This document shows, piece by piece, positions 23,301 through 34,100 of a stretch of DNA of 64,000 bases. A program made the translations under genes and the position numbers. Under the pieces are notes generated by a model. It had not been told where the DNA came from, searched no databases, and was given only the letters and a program-made list of their open reading frames with translations. The stretch is from contig JAFKAC010000123.1 of NCBI GenBank assembly GCA_025766275.1, forward strand, positions 88,867 through 152,866, written 5' to 3'. Numbering within the stretch: position 1 is the stretch's first letter; every line of letters starts with the position of its first letter. The DNA comes from Lactarius indigo. Taxonomy: Eukaryota; Basidiomycota; Agaricomycetes; Russulales; Russulaceae.

Positions 23301-26244
23301 GACGTTCTACAGAGGAGGAGCGAGAGGGCATGGTGAGGAAGCTAGTGGGGAAGGTGGTTGCTGTTCGTACTGTTACTTCCTTTCGTTTTAACCATTGCTT
23401 TGCTCCTTCACTTCTGGGGTTGCTTTCAAAGTGTTCCTGAATAAGTTCTGGGGCGTTGAGGTTCTTTTCTGGTTCCCAACTGTTGTGTGCATTGGAGTAT
23501 CCTTTCCACATGATTAGGAACTGTAACTGGTTCCTGTGGCGTCTTGTTTCTAGTATTTTCTCGACTTCCCACTCCTGTTCTCCATCTACTAGATCTGGGG
23601 GTGGTTCCGTAAAGTTCTTTCCATGTATGGAGGTTTCTTTGTATGGCATCAGGAGGGACACATGGAATACTGGGTGGATCCGCCACTGATGGGGAAGTTT
23701 CAGGGCATATGTGGTGGCGGAGATCTTCTTTGTGATCCTGAAGGGTCCATATCTTTTTGGGGCTAACTTGAAACTAGGGTGCGTTGTTTTCAAGTTCCTG
23801 GCATCCAGCCACACACTATCTCCTTCTGTGTGTTGTTCAAAGCGAGAGGATCCTTTGTAGAGTGACTGTGCATGGGTAATTGCTGCTTGGGCGGTCCTTC
23901 TGGCTTCCTGGATTCGCTCCAATCTCTCTTGTGTTCCTGGTACTGTGGTCGTTCTTTCTGGTTGGTGTACTCTTGGGATGTACCCAAGGATTAATTCGTA
24001 GGGTGCCTTTTTAGTGGTTGCGCTTGGCCAGGAGTTGTGGGTGTACTGTGCCAGTGGTAGTAGCTCCGCCCAATTGTCTTGTTGATGGTTTATGAACATT
24101 CGGAGGTATTGTTCTAACCACTGGTTTGTTCGCTCTGATTGTCCATCTGTTTGTGGGTGGTATGTTGTGCTGATGTTTTGTTCTATGTCGAGCACTCTGC
24201 ACAGTTCTTTGATGAACTTCGCTGTGAATCTGGGGTCTCTGTCGGAGATGACCCTTCTTGGTAGTCCATAGTGTGGCAGGACAGTTTTGGCATAGAGTTT
24301 TGCCACTCCTTCTGCGTCTATTGTTTCACTGCACGGGATAAAGAAGGCTGCTTTGGAACAGTCATGATCTGTGATGGTGAGAATTGTGTCATTGTCTTCT
24401 GATTGGGGTAGCTTTGTGATAAAGTCTAGAGCGATGGTTTCAAAAGGGAGTGCTTCTGGGTTAGTCTTGATGGGGAATATCGGTGGTTTCGGGTTCCCAG
24501 GGAAGTTCTTGTTTGATTGGCATGTGGCACAGCCCTTTACATATGTGGATATGTCGTCTTTCATGTTTGGCCACCAAAAGTCTTGTGACGCTAACCACAA
24601 GGTCTTTGTTATTCCGGGGTGTCCAGCTGTTTTTGTATTGTGAAACAGGGAAATTACCCCCCTCTTTAGTGGTGTGTTGTCCACAACCACCAGTTTGTCG
24701 CCTCTCCACCAGTGTTTGCCTTGTTTTACTAGGTGGAAGGGGGCAGCCCACTCGTCCAGAGTGTCTTGGTGGTCTAATTGGTGTGCCATGACCCGGTCAT
24801 CTATCCTTATGGAGAGAGCGGAGTTTGCGAAGATGGTTGGGGTCAGGACCACTACATCGGTGTTATCCCCTGCTCCGGTGTCGTGGTCAGGGCGTCTTGA
24901 CAGGGCATCAGCATGGTTTTGGGGTCCAGGTTTGTGGTGAAGTTTGATGTGATAGTCTGCAAGTCTGGGGATGTAGCGCGCCACTCTCCTATTGATTTGT
25001 CGAGGGTGGTGATAATATTCTAGGTTTTTGTGGTCTGTAAACACTGTGATTTCGTGGGGGGATCCTAAAAGAAGGTGTCTCCAATGTTCTAGTCCTCTGA
25101 TTACTGCCAGGAGTTCCCTGTCATGGATGTCATAGTTGCGCTCTGCTTCGGAAAATGATTTGGAGAAGTATCCCACAGCTTGTGGTTTGTTTCGTCTGTC
25201 TCTTTGTGTTAAGATTGCCCCTGTGGCGAAAGCAGAGGCATCTACTTCTAGTTCGAAAGGTTTGTCCATATCTGGTTGACATAAGATGGGGTCTTTGCAC
25301 ACAAGCGTGATGAGAGCTTCTAAGGCTTCTGCTGCTTCCTTTGTCCATCTGAAGGGTCCTTCTGACGTCTTTATTGTGTCCGTGATGGGTCTTGCTAAGT
25401 GAGCGAAGTTGGGGATGAAGGGTTGCTGATAACTTAGTGTCCCCAACACGCTTCTTGCTTGTTTGACTGACTTGATGTCTCTTGGCCAGTCTTTTAGTCC
25501 TTCTACCTTCTTTGGGTCGATTTTGATTTGAGACCCATCGATGACAATGCCTAGGTAGTGGATCTTTCTTTGTTCGAACACGCATTTCGACACTTTAAGG
25601 AAATAAGATTCCTTTTCACAGATTTCCAAGAACTCGTGTACAATTTGTCTGTGGCGCTCTGTATCTTCTTCTGTGGCTATCAGGACATCGTCCATGTACA
25701 CAAATAGCTCTCTCAGGTATTTGTCCATAAGTGGTCGAAGTATTCTGCTCATGGTTCTTGCAAAGGTGGCTGGTGCATTTGTGAGGCCGAAGGTCATGAC
25801 TCGAGGGATGAACAGCCCCCTTGGTGTCTTGAAGGCTGCCTTCCACTGGTTTTCCTCTTTTATGCAGATGTTATGGTACCCCCATCTGATATCGAACTTT
25901 GAGAACAGTGTTTTCCCATTTAAGTTGGTCAGGATGTCGGAGATGAGAGGTAGTGGGTAAGTGTCTTTTATTGTCCAGGTATTTAGGGGTCTGTAGTCCA
26001 GGATAGGGCGCAACCCATCTACATTCCGGACCAATCTGGGTGGTTTCAGAGGAGTGGTTCCTAGTCCAAGTTTTTGGATTAGGTTTCGGTCGATTAGGTT
26101 GTCTGTTGCACCGCTGTCCAGCAGCACATTTATGTGAGCTTCTTTGTAGTAAAGGCGAACGAGGACTTTGATTGTCATAGCACTATCGCGAACACTATAC
26201 ATTGAATTGGCCTCCCTGTCAGCTCTCACAGGTCGGCATCGCAA
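23263..26244 (-). CDS. Element E Pol, internally deleted (protease start, RT, RNase H, integrase, chromodomain)
   Basis: A 993-codon open frame. The protease start LLDSGATDNLI (residues 41-51) is followed at about residue 77 (near DNA 26015) directly by RT sequence LRPILDYRPLN. The rest of protease, the linker and the first part of RT are therefore missing in frame. The remainder looks complete: RT with VYMDDVLIAT (residue 182 on), RNase H (LEVDASAFATGA, DRELLAV), integrase with HHCC (GHPGITKT...CATCQ) and DDE residues (ALDFITKL, SDRDPRF, DGQSERTN), and a chromodomain (WEVEKIL...LIMWKGY). It probably needs proteins in trans. It lies in the -1 frame relative to gag and overlaps it by 19 nt. 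Confidence 0.9.
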   Translation of the reverse strand: MRCRPVRADREANSMYSVRDSAMTIKVLVRLYYKEAHINVLLDSGATDNLIDRNLIQKLGLGTTPLKPPRLVRNVDGLRPILDYRPLNTWTIKDTYPLPLISDILTNLNGKTLFSKFDIRWGYHNICIKEENQWKAAFKTPRGLFIPRVMTFGLTNAPATFARTMSRILRPLMDKYLRELFVYMDDVLIATEEDTERHRQIVHEFLEICEKESYFLKVSKCVFEQRKIHYLGIVIDGSQIKIDPKKVEGLKDWPRDIKSVKQARSVLGTLSYQQPFIPNFAHLARPITDTIKTSEGPFRWTKEAAEALEALITLVCKDPILCQPDMDKPFELEVDASAFATGAILTQRDRRNKPQAVGYFSKSFSEAERNYDIHDRELLAVIRGLEHWRHLLLGSPHEITVFTDHKNLEYYHHPRQINRRVARYIPRLADYHIKLHHKPGPQNHADALSRRPDHDTGAGDNTDVVVLTPTIFANSALSIRIDDRVMAHQLDHQDTLDEWAAPFHLVKQGKHWWRGDKLVVVDNTPLKRGVISLFHNTKTAGHPGITKTLWLASQDFWWPNMKDDISTYVKGCATCQSNKNFPGNPKPPIFPIKTNPEALPFETIALDFITKLPQSEDNDTILTITDHDCSKAAFFIPCSETIDAEGVAKLYAKTVLPHYGLPRRVISDRDPRFTAKFIKELCRVLDIEQNISTTYHPQTDGQSERTNQWLEQYLRMFINHQQDNWAELLPLAQYTHNSWPSATTKKAPYELILGYIPRVHQPERTTTVPGTQERLERIQEARRTAQAAITHAQSLYKGSSRFEQHTEGDSVWLDARNLKTTHPSFKLAPKRYGPFRITKKISATTYALKLPHQWRIHPVFHVSLLMPYKETSIHGKNFTEPPPDLVDGEQEWEVEKILETRRHRNQLQFLIMWKGYSNAHNSWEPEKNLNAPELIQEHFESNPRSEGAKQWLKRKEVTVRTATTFPTSFLTMPSRSSSVERLVARAMERGSFD

Positions 26245-27917
26245 AAATCCTGATCTAAGGCATAGTAGCGTCTCTTTTCATCCTCAGTCATGCCTTGGAC
26301 AAGTGCATGGGCTTGTCGGACTTTATCTTCGGTTGTGGTAGCAGCCACTGATGAGGTGCTTGCTTCTGGGGTGTATGGGGGTGCAGTGTCCGCTTCTTGG
26401 GTGTCTGTGGCTCTGGCTTTGGTTTGGTTGGTGGTGTTTTGTCGTTGACAGTTCCTAGCCATGTGTCCTTGTTGTCTGCATTTGAAGCAGCGTCCTTCTT
26501 TCATGAGGGCTTTCTTTTCTTCTTCAGTAAGCTTCTTAATGGGGGTGGAGGTGGTGGCATCTACATCCATCGCATTTGGGTCTCGCTTTGGTCGTCCTTG
26601 GTGGACATTCTGGGTTGGCCCTGGGTTTCTATTCCCTGGTCTGGCTTTTAGTAGCTTCCAGCGTTGGTGTTCTGCTCTGGCAGCGGTTTGCCACTCGTCC
26701 ATGGTGTTTGGGATGGTGGTTCGCATAAGGCAAGCACGATACAGTCCTGTGGGTAGTCCTCTTTTGAAGAATTCCACCGTTCCAGGGGCATCTCTTGCCC
26801 ATCCTGCTATTCCTGCAAGGTGTTCGAAGTCGAGGATGTAACTGTCCAATGCTCCGCCCTGCATCGTTAAACTGATGAGCTTCTGATAGGCTCTTTCTTT
26901 GTTTAGAGTGTCGGTCCAGTCTCTGTCAAAGGTGTCGAGAAAACCATCCCAAAGATCTTTGCTGTTTTTGGTGAGGGCTTTGGTGGGGTCTGCTAGTGCC
27001 GCTTCCATGTCATCTTCGGTTTGGTTGACCCACAGCTGTACACCGGGTCCTTTGAACATTGTAAGGGCAAATAGTACTTGTGCATAAGGTTCTTTGATGA
27101 GTTCATTCTCGCTATTTAACTTGATGTATCGTAGTAGTTCTCTTTTGAACTGACCACTCTCTGTTCTATCTCCGGTGAACGGAGTGGGGGGTGCTCCTTT
27201 GAGTCCTCCTGAGCTCGTTGTTGGTGTTCCTCCTGTTCCGGTGCTTGAGCCGGTACCTGTGCCAGTGCCTGTGGCGTTTATGGCTGACATGATAAGTGTT
27301 GGCTGTGGTGTGATGGGGATCTGGGGTGGTTTGACTGGGGAGGGCAATCTGATTGGTGGTAGTGGGGCTGGGAATCCTTCTTCTGCTGGGGATGGTTCTA
27401 TCCAGATAGGGATAGTGGGGCTGGCTTGTGACGAAGCTTGTGTGGGTACTGTGATGTCTAGGCGGTGTTCTGAGGAGTGGGATAATTCTGAGTGTGATTC
27501 TGCTTCGTCTGAGCTGGGTTCTTCTTCTGATGAGTCTTGTTGTAGTCCGTATGTTCCCCTAGTGTTTCTTGGTGCTGAGGATGATTGTTGTGTGGGCGTT
27601 TCTGGGTTCTGTTCGTCTCCTTCGTTCCACCAGCCTAGTCCTTCAGCAAATCTGTGTGGTGTGATGTTTATGGCTCTGGTGTGGTATGTGTTCTGAAAGT
27701 ATCAGAGGATGTACCAGTTGTTGTTGATGAATTCCACTGGTCTGAGTTCGCCTTTGATGAGGCACTTGTAACAAGGTGGTCTGCCTGATGTTGTGGCCCA
27801 GCGAGCTCCTTTTCCTAGTTGACTGCTTTTAACGTGGTGTGGGAGGTCGTCTTGTGTTCTGGTTGTGACTGGGGTCCAATCGTTGTCTGATTCAAAGGTG
27901 ACACTGATGCTAGCCAC
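26226..27917 (-). pseudogene. Element E Gag with one premature stop
   Basis: It starts at the conserved GTG (27915-27917, GTGGCTAGC) with A at -3 and G at +4. Residues 1-71 form an N-terminal domain (DWTPV...DDLPHHV...LRPVEFINNNWYIL) shared with A and D2. A TGA then interrupts at about 27700, and the same frame continues to 26226. Further on are an acidic Ser/Glu-rich part, the capsid-like core (27180-26650) and a CCHC knuckle, CFKCRQQGHMARNC (about 26490-26450). The C-terminal helix ends in DQDF before the shift site GGATTTT (26244-26250). Only the single TGA breaks it, and it could come from CGA. Confidence 0.85.
26244..26250 (-). promoter_or_regulatory. Candidate -1 frameshift site of element E
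   Basis: The minus strand reads CAG GAT TTT TGC in the gag frame, containing G_GAT_TTT at the same place as G_GGT_TTT in A, B and C. Pol continues in -1. The heptamer is not perfectly canonical, and I see no strong hairpin after it. Confidence 0.45.
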
Positions 27918-28113
27918 GATTGTGGTCTGTCTTGGGTGCTGATTTGTGTAAGGGGATGGCTGAAGCGGCCTCTTGTGTCAAGGAGGATCCATCGCCCGGC
28001 TATGCTGTCGTTTCTGGGTTCTGTGGAGTGTCTGGTTGTTGGTTGATGCGTCCTCTTGGATTGTCGCCCACTCTGCTGTGTGGCAGTAGTGTCTTGGGTG
28101 TGTTGGGAGTTGT

Positions 28114-28124
28114 AGACTTGGCTT
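28114..28124 (-). promoter_or_regulatory. Self-complementary primer-binding site of element E
   Basis: On the minus strand AAGCCAAGTCT follows the 5' LTR after one base. It is the reverse complement of AGACTTGGCTT inside the LTR, about 30 nt after the TATA box. Confidence 0.75.
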
Positions 28125-28125
28125 A

Positions 28126-28704
28126 TGTTACGCCCTAGCAGGGGCGTGGGTTCTAAAGGTTCTGAATCACACAAGTATCAAGCGAAGACCTCTGTTGTCT
28201 TATTGCTATGAAATACAAATGATAAAAGTGTGGCACAAGGTGCAGCACTACTCTGTAATATAGGACTCCTCGTCCGAAGTGTCTAACACTTCTCTACACT
28301 TGATCTTGCTAGTGCACAGAGTATAACAGGTGTAACGCGTTGATATAGTTCAACTGCAAAGACTTCGAAGTGTCCTGGTTAGGGACTGAGGTAGGGGATG
28401 CACAAGAAGAGAGGGATAAGGCGAGGTCACACCAAAGTATGGAGGCAAGGTTGCTAGATTGCAAACGAAGCCAAGTCTGGCTTCCTATGGTCTATGGTAC
28501 AGGTTTATATAGGACAGGGTTCCAAACAACATGAACACAAGTCCACACAATATCAAAGAGACTAAACGGAGTAAACAGAAGTTCGGATCAAAGAAACAGC
28601 ACCACTAGTAACAGTAGCTCCTTTGGTAACAAGGTATAGTAGAGAAGGGGAAAGGCAGGGTGGAGACATACTGTGACTTAGGTCCGAAGCGTCGGATCAT
28701 AACA
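28126..28704 (-). repeat. 5' LTR of element E
   Basis: 579 bp, the upstream LTR of the minus-strand element and source of its transcript. It contains ATATAAAC and, about 30 nt later, the AGACTTGGCTT start word. It ends in TAACA next to the TSD CATGG. Confidence 0.95.
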
Positions 28705-29800
28705 CATGGTGGCTGGTCTCAGCGTTGTTGGACGTGACTACTTTGGTGTCTTCCTGTTGCATGGCAAGCTCCTGAATGTGCGTGAGGCAAAACATGATCA
28801 GATCATGAAGAACGATGAGATCCAATATATCAAGAAAATCATGGGTCTTCAGCACAACAAGGACTATTCTGACATCAGGAGGTTGCAGTATGGTCAACTT
28901 CTGGTAATGACAGACCAGGTGCATTGCTTGCAATGCTGTCACACCATCCTCCATTCTAAACTGAAAATAATGTTTTAGGGTCTCGAAACAGGCAGGGACT
29001 CTGGTGCTTGCAGCTACTTCTCGCGCATGCCAGAACATATGGTCCCATTTGGCTCGACACAGGATGGGAAGCACAAGTTCATCGATCTTGCATCTAGCAA
29101 GAAAAAGGCAGACAATCATAAGGAATGGTTGTGACAATTCACTGTATGTTCTTACATTTTACATCGTGCTATGTGCAATATTCATTGCACCTTGCAGCCC
29201 AGCACCTACCTTGATCACAACACAGACGAAATTTCCTATTCCAATGTCATCAACAAGGATCATGCCTCGGCACGTTACATCTTCACAGAGCTGGTGCCAA
29301 TTATGCACACAATCTTCCACCCAGCAGATGACCCTCTGCTCAACAATCTCAGGGAAGATAACAACGACATCAAGCCGTATGTGCCCATTATCCCTCTCCT
29401 GCTCCTCAACGGCAAAGAGATCATTGACACAGGTTTGTCACACAGCCTTCTCACCTTGTCCTAGCACTGACTGGTTTTTCTGTGCACACACAGGGCTGAC
29501 CACATCTGTTCCAAGTTACAACCCAAGAAAGATTGCGGTAAACATCAGACAACTGATGGCGGGCGAAGAGCAAGGACCCATACTTGGTAGCGCAGCTTCA
29601 AGGGCACGATCAAGAAGATGGGCAAATACAAGTACAATGTGACCAGGATCACCAAGAAGCATCAGACAATTGTTGGCAGGCAGAGAGCAAGAACCCACAT
29701 CTCCTTGGTGGTATGGCTTTAAGCATGACAAAGAAGACGGGCAAACATAAATCAGGGTGGTGCACATCCCTTCAGAACTACAACACATTTGATGTACTAT
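28705..29800 (+). pseudogene. TOP2 pseudogene, third piece, with lost exons
   Basis: It continues GLSVVGRDYFGVF, LLNVREAKHDQIMKN, IKKIMGLQHNKDYSDIRR and LLVMTDQ. An intron-like GT...AG stretch (28918-28978) follows, and then GLETG and DLASSKKKADNHKEWL. In normal topoisomerase II about 200 or more residues, including the metal-binding DHDGSH block, lie between these, so exons have been deleted. Further introns are at about 29144-29197 and 29433-29492. The active-site block ARYIFTEL is kept, then ADDPLLNNL and SVPSYNPRKI. A frame slip near 29585 and a tandem duplication of about 115 bp (29528-29640 against 29655-29757) end it. It is certainly non-functional. Confidence 0.9.
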
Positions 29801-30158
29801 AAGTGTTCGTTAATTACATTCAAATTTTGGTACAAGTGTCTGTGGAGGAATGGGTTGATGTAGAATGTACGGCACTCCTCAAGCACGGTTGAGCCCTGCC
29901 ACTGCTGGGGAAAAACAGATCTGAAAACTGGGAAGAGCTGAACGCTGTGGCAGACCTCCTCCAGAGGGATGATACTGGCTAAACAACATTCATTGTGATG
30001 ACTCTACCTGGTACATTCCATGAGATTCATCTGGTGAAGAGGGTGGTGAAAACCACTCTATGTATGCAAGATGTATGGGGGCAGGGCATGAACTAGTGAA
30101 AATTGAGGGTATTGCTGATTTCAGTAGCTGAAACACAACCCAGATTTGGACCACACAG
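29800..30158 (-). pseudogene. Plavaka transposase, C-terminal end
   Basis: The minus frame reads VVQIWVVFQLLKSAIPS near 30150, then SIIPLEEVCHSVQLFPVF and CRTFYINPFLHRH, the usual C-terminal blocks of Plavaka/KDZ transposases. Several in-frame stops are present. The reading frame joins exactly to 38370 when solo LTR B, element A and one CACAG are removed. The terminal repeat of the transposon was not identified. Confidence 0.85.
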
Positions 30159-30650
30159 TGTTATGCTCCACTGGCGTTAGTCCGACTTGGACTCTGATTA
30201 GGCATAATCAACTTAGCGAAGATCAGGCAAATGGGGATCACATGTCAACCCAACACGAGCTAAACAGGGGCACACTGGCACACACTGCAGCTAAGGTGAA
30301 AGAGTACTATCCCTTGGTGGATAGAAGCGGAAGTGCACTTAGTCTAAGGCTAAGGCAGGCAGGAGACAAGTTAAGAAGGTGGATTTGAAGAAGACCAAGA
30401 TGGAGACTCTTGGTCTTTCAAGACATCTACTTATACAAATACACGTGGGCTTTAAAGCGCCACTATAAAAGTAAGTAACCAATAGCATAACTAGCTTGAA
30501 CCCTAGTACAGCTATCCTAGGAATGAGTCATACATGAGTCACAATCACATGTGAACTACTATGTTGACTGATGCGATGTAAGAGTCCATGACTAATACCA
30601 CTATTGGGCTGTAGTCATAACCAGCCATGAGTCATTCACAACACATAATC
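30159..30650 (-). mobile_element. Solo LTR, family B, first part (continues 38349-38369)
   Basis: Minus-orientation B LTR, TGTTATGCTCC...CCATAACA, split by element A. The outer TSD is CACAG (30154-30158 and 38370-38374). Removing A and one TAATC leaves an LTR of about 508 bp, like the other B copies. It contains the hairpin and start word of the family on the minus strand (near 30390-30420). Confidence 0.92.
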
Positions 30651-31114
30651 TGTAACGCCGTCACGACGTTAGCTCGACTTGAGCTTGATTAAGGCGACTC
30701 CTATGACTTAGCTCATCACGCGTAAAGGCGTATGGCACGAAGGCGGGTCCTAGATGTACGCAGACACTAGGTTCTGGATAAGGCTCTCCCCTTGATGGAA
30801 GGCACGTCTTTTAGAGGCGAGAATGGAAGAGACTAGAAGTGACGATTGAAGAAGACCAAGATGGCGTATCTTGGTCTTCCGCAGCTACCTTAAATACAAG
30901 AAGAGCAGGCTTTCAAGCGCTGCTATGAGTCACCGTAATGTAGCGTCCAACGTATCGCGTAAGTACCGCAATCCTAATACTACTACTACCTGTACTAGGA
31001 TCGAGTCATCCTCTAACGCCTAACTCCTACCGTAAACCCCGAGTCCGTGACTAATATACCTTACAGCCGTAGCCACAACCGGTACAGTAAGGGTTCCGAT
31101 GCAAAACCGTAACA
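30651..31114 (-). repeat. 3' LTR of element A
   Basis: 464 bp, TGTAACGCC...CGTAACA. On the minus strand it is preceded by the polypurine tract AAAAAGGGGGTGA. Confidence 0.96.
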
Positions 31115-31144
31115 TCACCCCCTTTTTAGCGTGAGTCCCCAGAC

Positions 31145-34100
31145 TCACCGAAAGTCCCTCGCCGTCCACGTGGACTGCTCGTCGCTAATCCGCTCAAAGA
31201 CGTTAGCCCTCTCCAGGCGGTAGATACAGTCCCGCTTGTCGTCCCTCGCCGATAGTCGCATTGCTTGAAGCTGGCGAATGCGAGCCGCAAGCTGTTCTTC
31301 TTCGTATGCGGCTGCTCGATAACGCGTCACTTCCGCAGTCAGGGACTCGTCCCCGATGCGGTGCAGTGCGCGGTCCGTGATTTTGTCGGCGGCGAGGATA
31401 ACTAGATCCTCGTGGGCGATGAAGGCGCGTCCCGCGGCCGATAGCATCGGGAAGGCGTAGAGGGGTTTGCCGTAGAGATGAGGGGAGCTGGGGATAAGCC
31501 CCAACACAAAAGGATTCGCACCTCCGACGATCTGAACGTGACTGGCGTTCCTCTCTACGCCGTCGGGTCCGGTGATGGGGAAGTGAACGTAATGGGGCTG
31601 TCGATTCGCCCTGAACCCTTCAGGCGCAAGGACCTGCGCAGGGTCGTCATCGTGCGTGATGGGGGTGTGAAGTGCGACGCCGGGCAGTCGCACACGTCCT
31701 CGAGGCATGGGGGTTCCATCGGTGTGGACGAGCCATGGGGTGATTCGGGGATTAGTAGGGTGGCTGTGCGTTCGAAGGAGGGGGTGTCTGACCGGGTAGT
31801 AATCTTCGTCGTCAATGTGAGCTTCGTCGTTAGGGAGCGCTGCCTGCGCTGCCGCAACTCGCTCAATCTCCTCTGCGCTAAGCGCAGTTGTTTGTCGGCC
31901 CACTCCTTCGCCATCCTCCGCCAGTCCTCCGCTACTTCTAACTCCTGTTGGGTCTTCGAGGGGACGGTCGGCAGGGAGAATTCCCCTTGTGCCGATGAGG
32001 TCGTCGCCTGGGGGGATAATGGCAATGGGTTCTCGATTACCATTGTCGTCTCTGAAGATGTGAGCGACGGCATGCTGCTGCTCGTCGTCGGGCTGGCGAG
32101 TCGGGTCGGGGAACCTCTGTAAGACATTAGCCCATTCTTGAGCGGTGATATGCCCCGCTCGCATGTTTGCAGGTGTGTACGGAGTGAGCTGGACCTGTTG
32201 AACCACGGTTTCTTCGTCGTCTTCGATGATGTTGGCGGCGTCTTGTGCGACTTGGTCGAGGAGGATCGCTGTGGTGACATGTCTGAGAGGAGAAGTGGGC
32301 ATAGATGTCTGAGTGGATCGGAGGTAAGAGGGATACTCTCCTTGATCGTCCACAGGCTGGCTTTTAAGGGATCGCACACCCGTCTGGCCTTCTTGATACG
32401 CCTTGATCGCGTCCGGCGCAAACACGTCATCTTTGTCGACCCACTGGTTCTCCGAGTCCGAATAACCCTTCCATTTGATGAGGTACTGGAGCCTTTTGCG
32501 GCGGCCGAAATGCCGCGAGTCTAGAATGGCCTCAACTTCGTATTCCTCTTCTCCTTCCACAAGATCCGGCGGTGGTCGTGGAAAGTTTTCGCCGTGAAAG
32601 GCCGTATGTTTGTATGGCGTGAGAAGATCGATGTGAAACACTGGATGGATGCTCCACTGCGTGGGAAGTTCAAGGCGATAGTTGTATGGGGACATCACCT
32701 GCACTACTTTAAACGGTCCGTGGCGTCGCGCCGCTAATTTTGCTGTGGGTTGATTGGTCCGTAGATGTCTTCCCTCCAGCCACACTTGATCACCAACTTG
32801 ATAGCGTGGAGTATCTTTGTGCCGAACCCAGCTTTCCTGCGCCTTTTTGATAAGGTCTTGGGCAAGTCGGCGTGCCTCCTTCAATTGTGTCAGTCTGGTG
32901 ATTACGTTTGGGATTGGAGATGGCTTATCCGTCCAATCGGCGGTCGGGTTGTACCCCATCAGAAGCATGAATGGCGATTGTTTCGTGTGTTCATGGGGCC
33001 AATTGTTGTGAGCGAATTCTGCTATTGGGAGATACGCCGCCCAATTATCTTGGCGCTCATTGGCCCAGAATCGTAGATATTGTTCAAGCCATTGATTGGT
33101 CCGTTCCGACTGCCCATCCGTGCGCGGATGATAAGCCGTGGAAATGTTCTGCTGGATGCCTAATAGGCGGCATATTTCTCGTGTGAATTTGGAGGTAAAC
33201 CGGGGGTCTCGGTCGCTAATAATTTTACGCGGTAATCCGAACCGTTTAAACACGTGGTTGACGTACAGGATAGCGGTCCCCTCTGCTGTGATCTCCTCGT
33301 TGCAGGGGATAAATATGGACGCTTTGCTGCAATCGTGATCGGTGACGGTTAAAATGCTGTCGTACGACTGTGAGATCGGCAGTTTGGTGATGAAGTCAAG
33401 GGCAATGGTATGGAAGGGAGGGGCGTCCTTGACAGCGGTGATTGGGTGTAGAGGTGCGCGGGTTGGCCGTGTATTGACCTTGACTCGCTGACAGTCAGCA
33501 CATCCTGTGACGTACTCATACACGTCTCTGCGGATACTCGGCCACCAGTGGTGTCGCTCCACGATCCGTTGTGTCCTGCTTATTCCAGGATGTCCGTGCA
33601 CCGGTGGGTCGTGGTGGTCTTGTATGATGGCCCGGTACGCCGTCATGGGTCCTGTGACTACCAGTCGTCCGTCCTTGTACCACTCTCCTTCTATCTTTTT
33701 GAGGCGATGGGCATCGACCCAGGTTTTGATTATAGCGGGGTCCTGTCGTCGCTTCGGCGGTTGCATCATTGGATGTATTTCCAACGTGCGCGCAACATTA
33801 GTAGCTCGTATGAATACCTCCGGGGGTAGGACGACCACACCTTGGTTGTCCCCCTCTCCTTGGTCATAGTCTGGCCGTCGTGATAGCGCATCCGCTCTGC
33901 CATTGTTCTTCCCTTTGATGTGATGGATCTCGAAGTCGTACTCCATTAATTCTAGTACTTCTCGAGCGACTCTTCGACTGATCTTTTGCGGAGTTTTCCA
34001 GTATTGGAGGTTTAGGTGATCGGAGAATATTTTGATTTTGTGCGGAGATCCTGCGAGCAAAGGTCTCCAGTGGCGAAGGGCTTTGACAATGGCGAGAAGT

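Larger units (their letters stand above)
21307..28704 (-). mobile_element. Full-length Ty3/gypsy chromovirus E
   Basis: A 7398-bp element with two 579-bp LTRs (21307-21885 and 28126-28704) and a perfect TSD, CATGG (21302-21306 and 28705-28709), inserted in TOP2. The LTRs differ at about two positions, both C/T changes in CpG, so insertion is recent. On the minus strand the order is primer-binding site, gag, pol and a third coding region. Despite its youth the pol ORF has a large internal deletion and gag carries a stop. The polypurine tract reads AGAGAGGGGCTCA just before the 3' LTR. Confidence 0.95.

Noticed and set aside
28705..29800. Functional TOP2 gene interrupted only by transposons
   Set aside because: The ATPase part and metal-binding block are absent, and stops, a frame slip and an internal duplication remain after excision.
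31478..32524. Plus-strand ORFs opposite element A Pol
   Set aside because: Antisense to an intact 1583-codon frame, with no independent domain.
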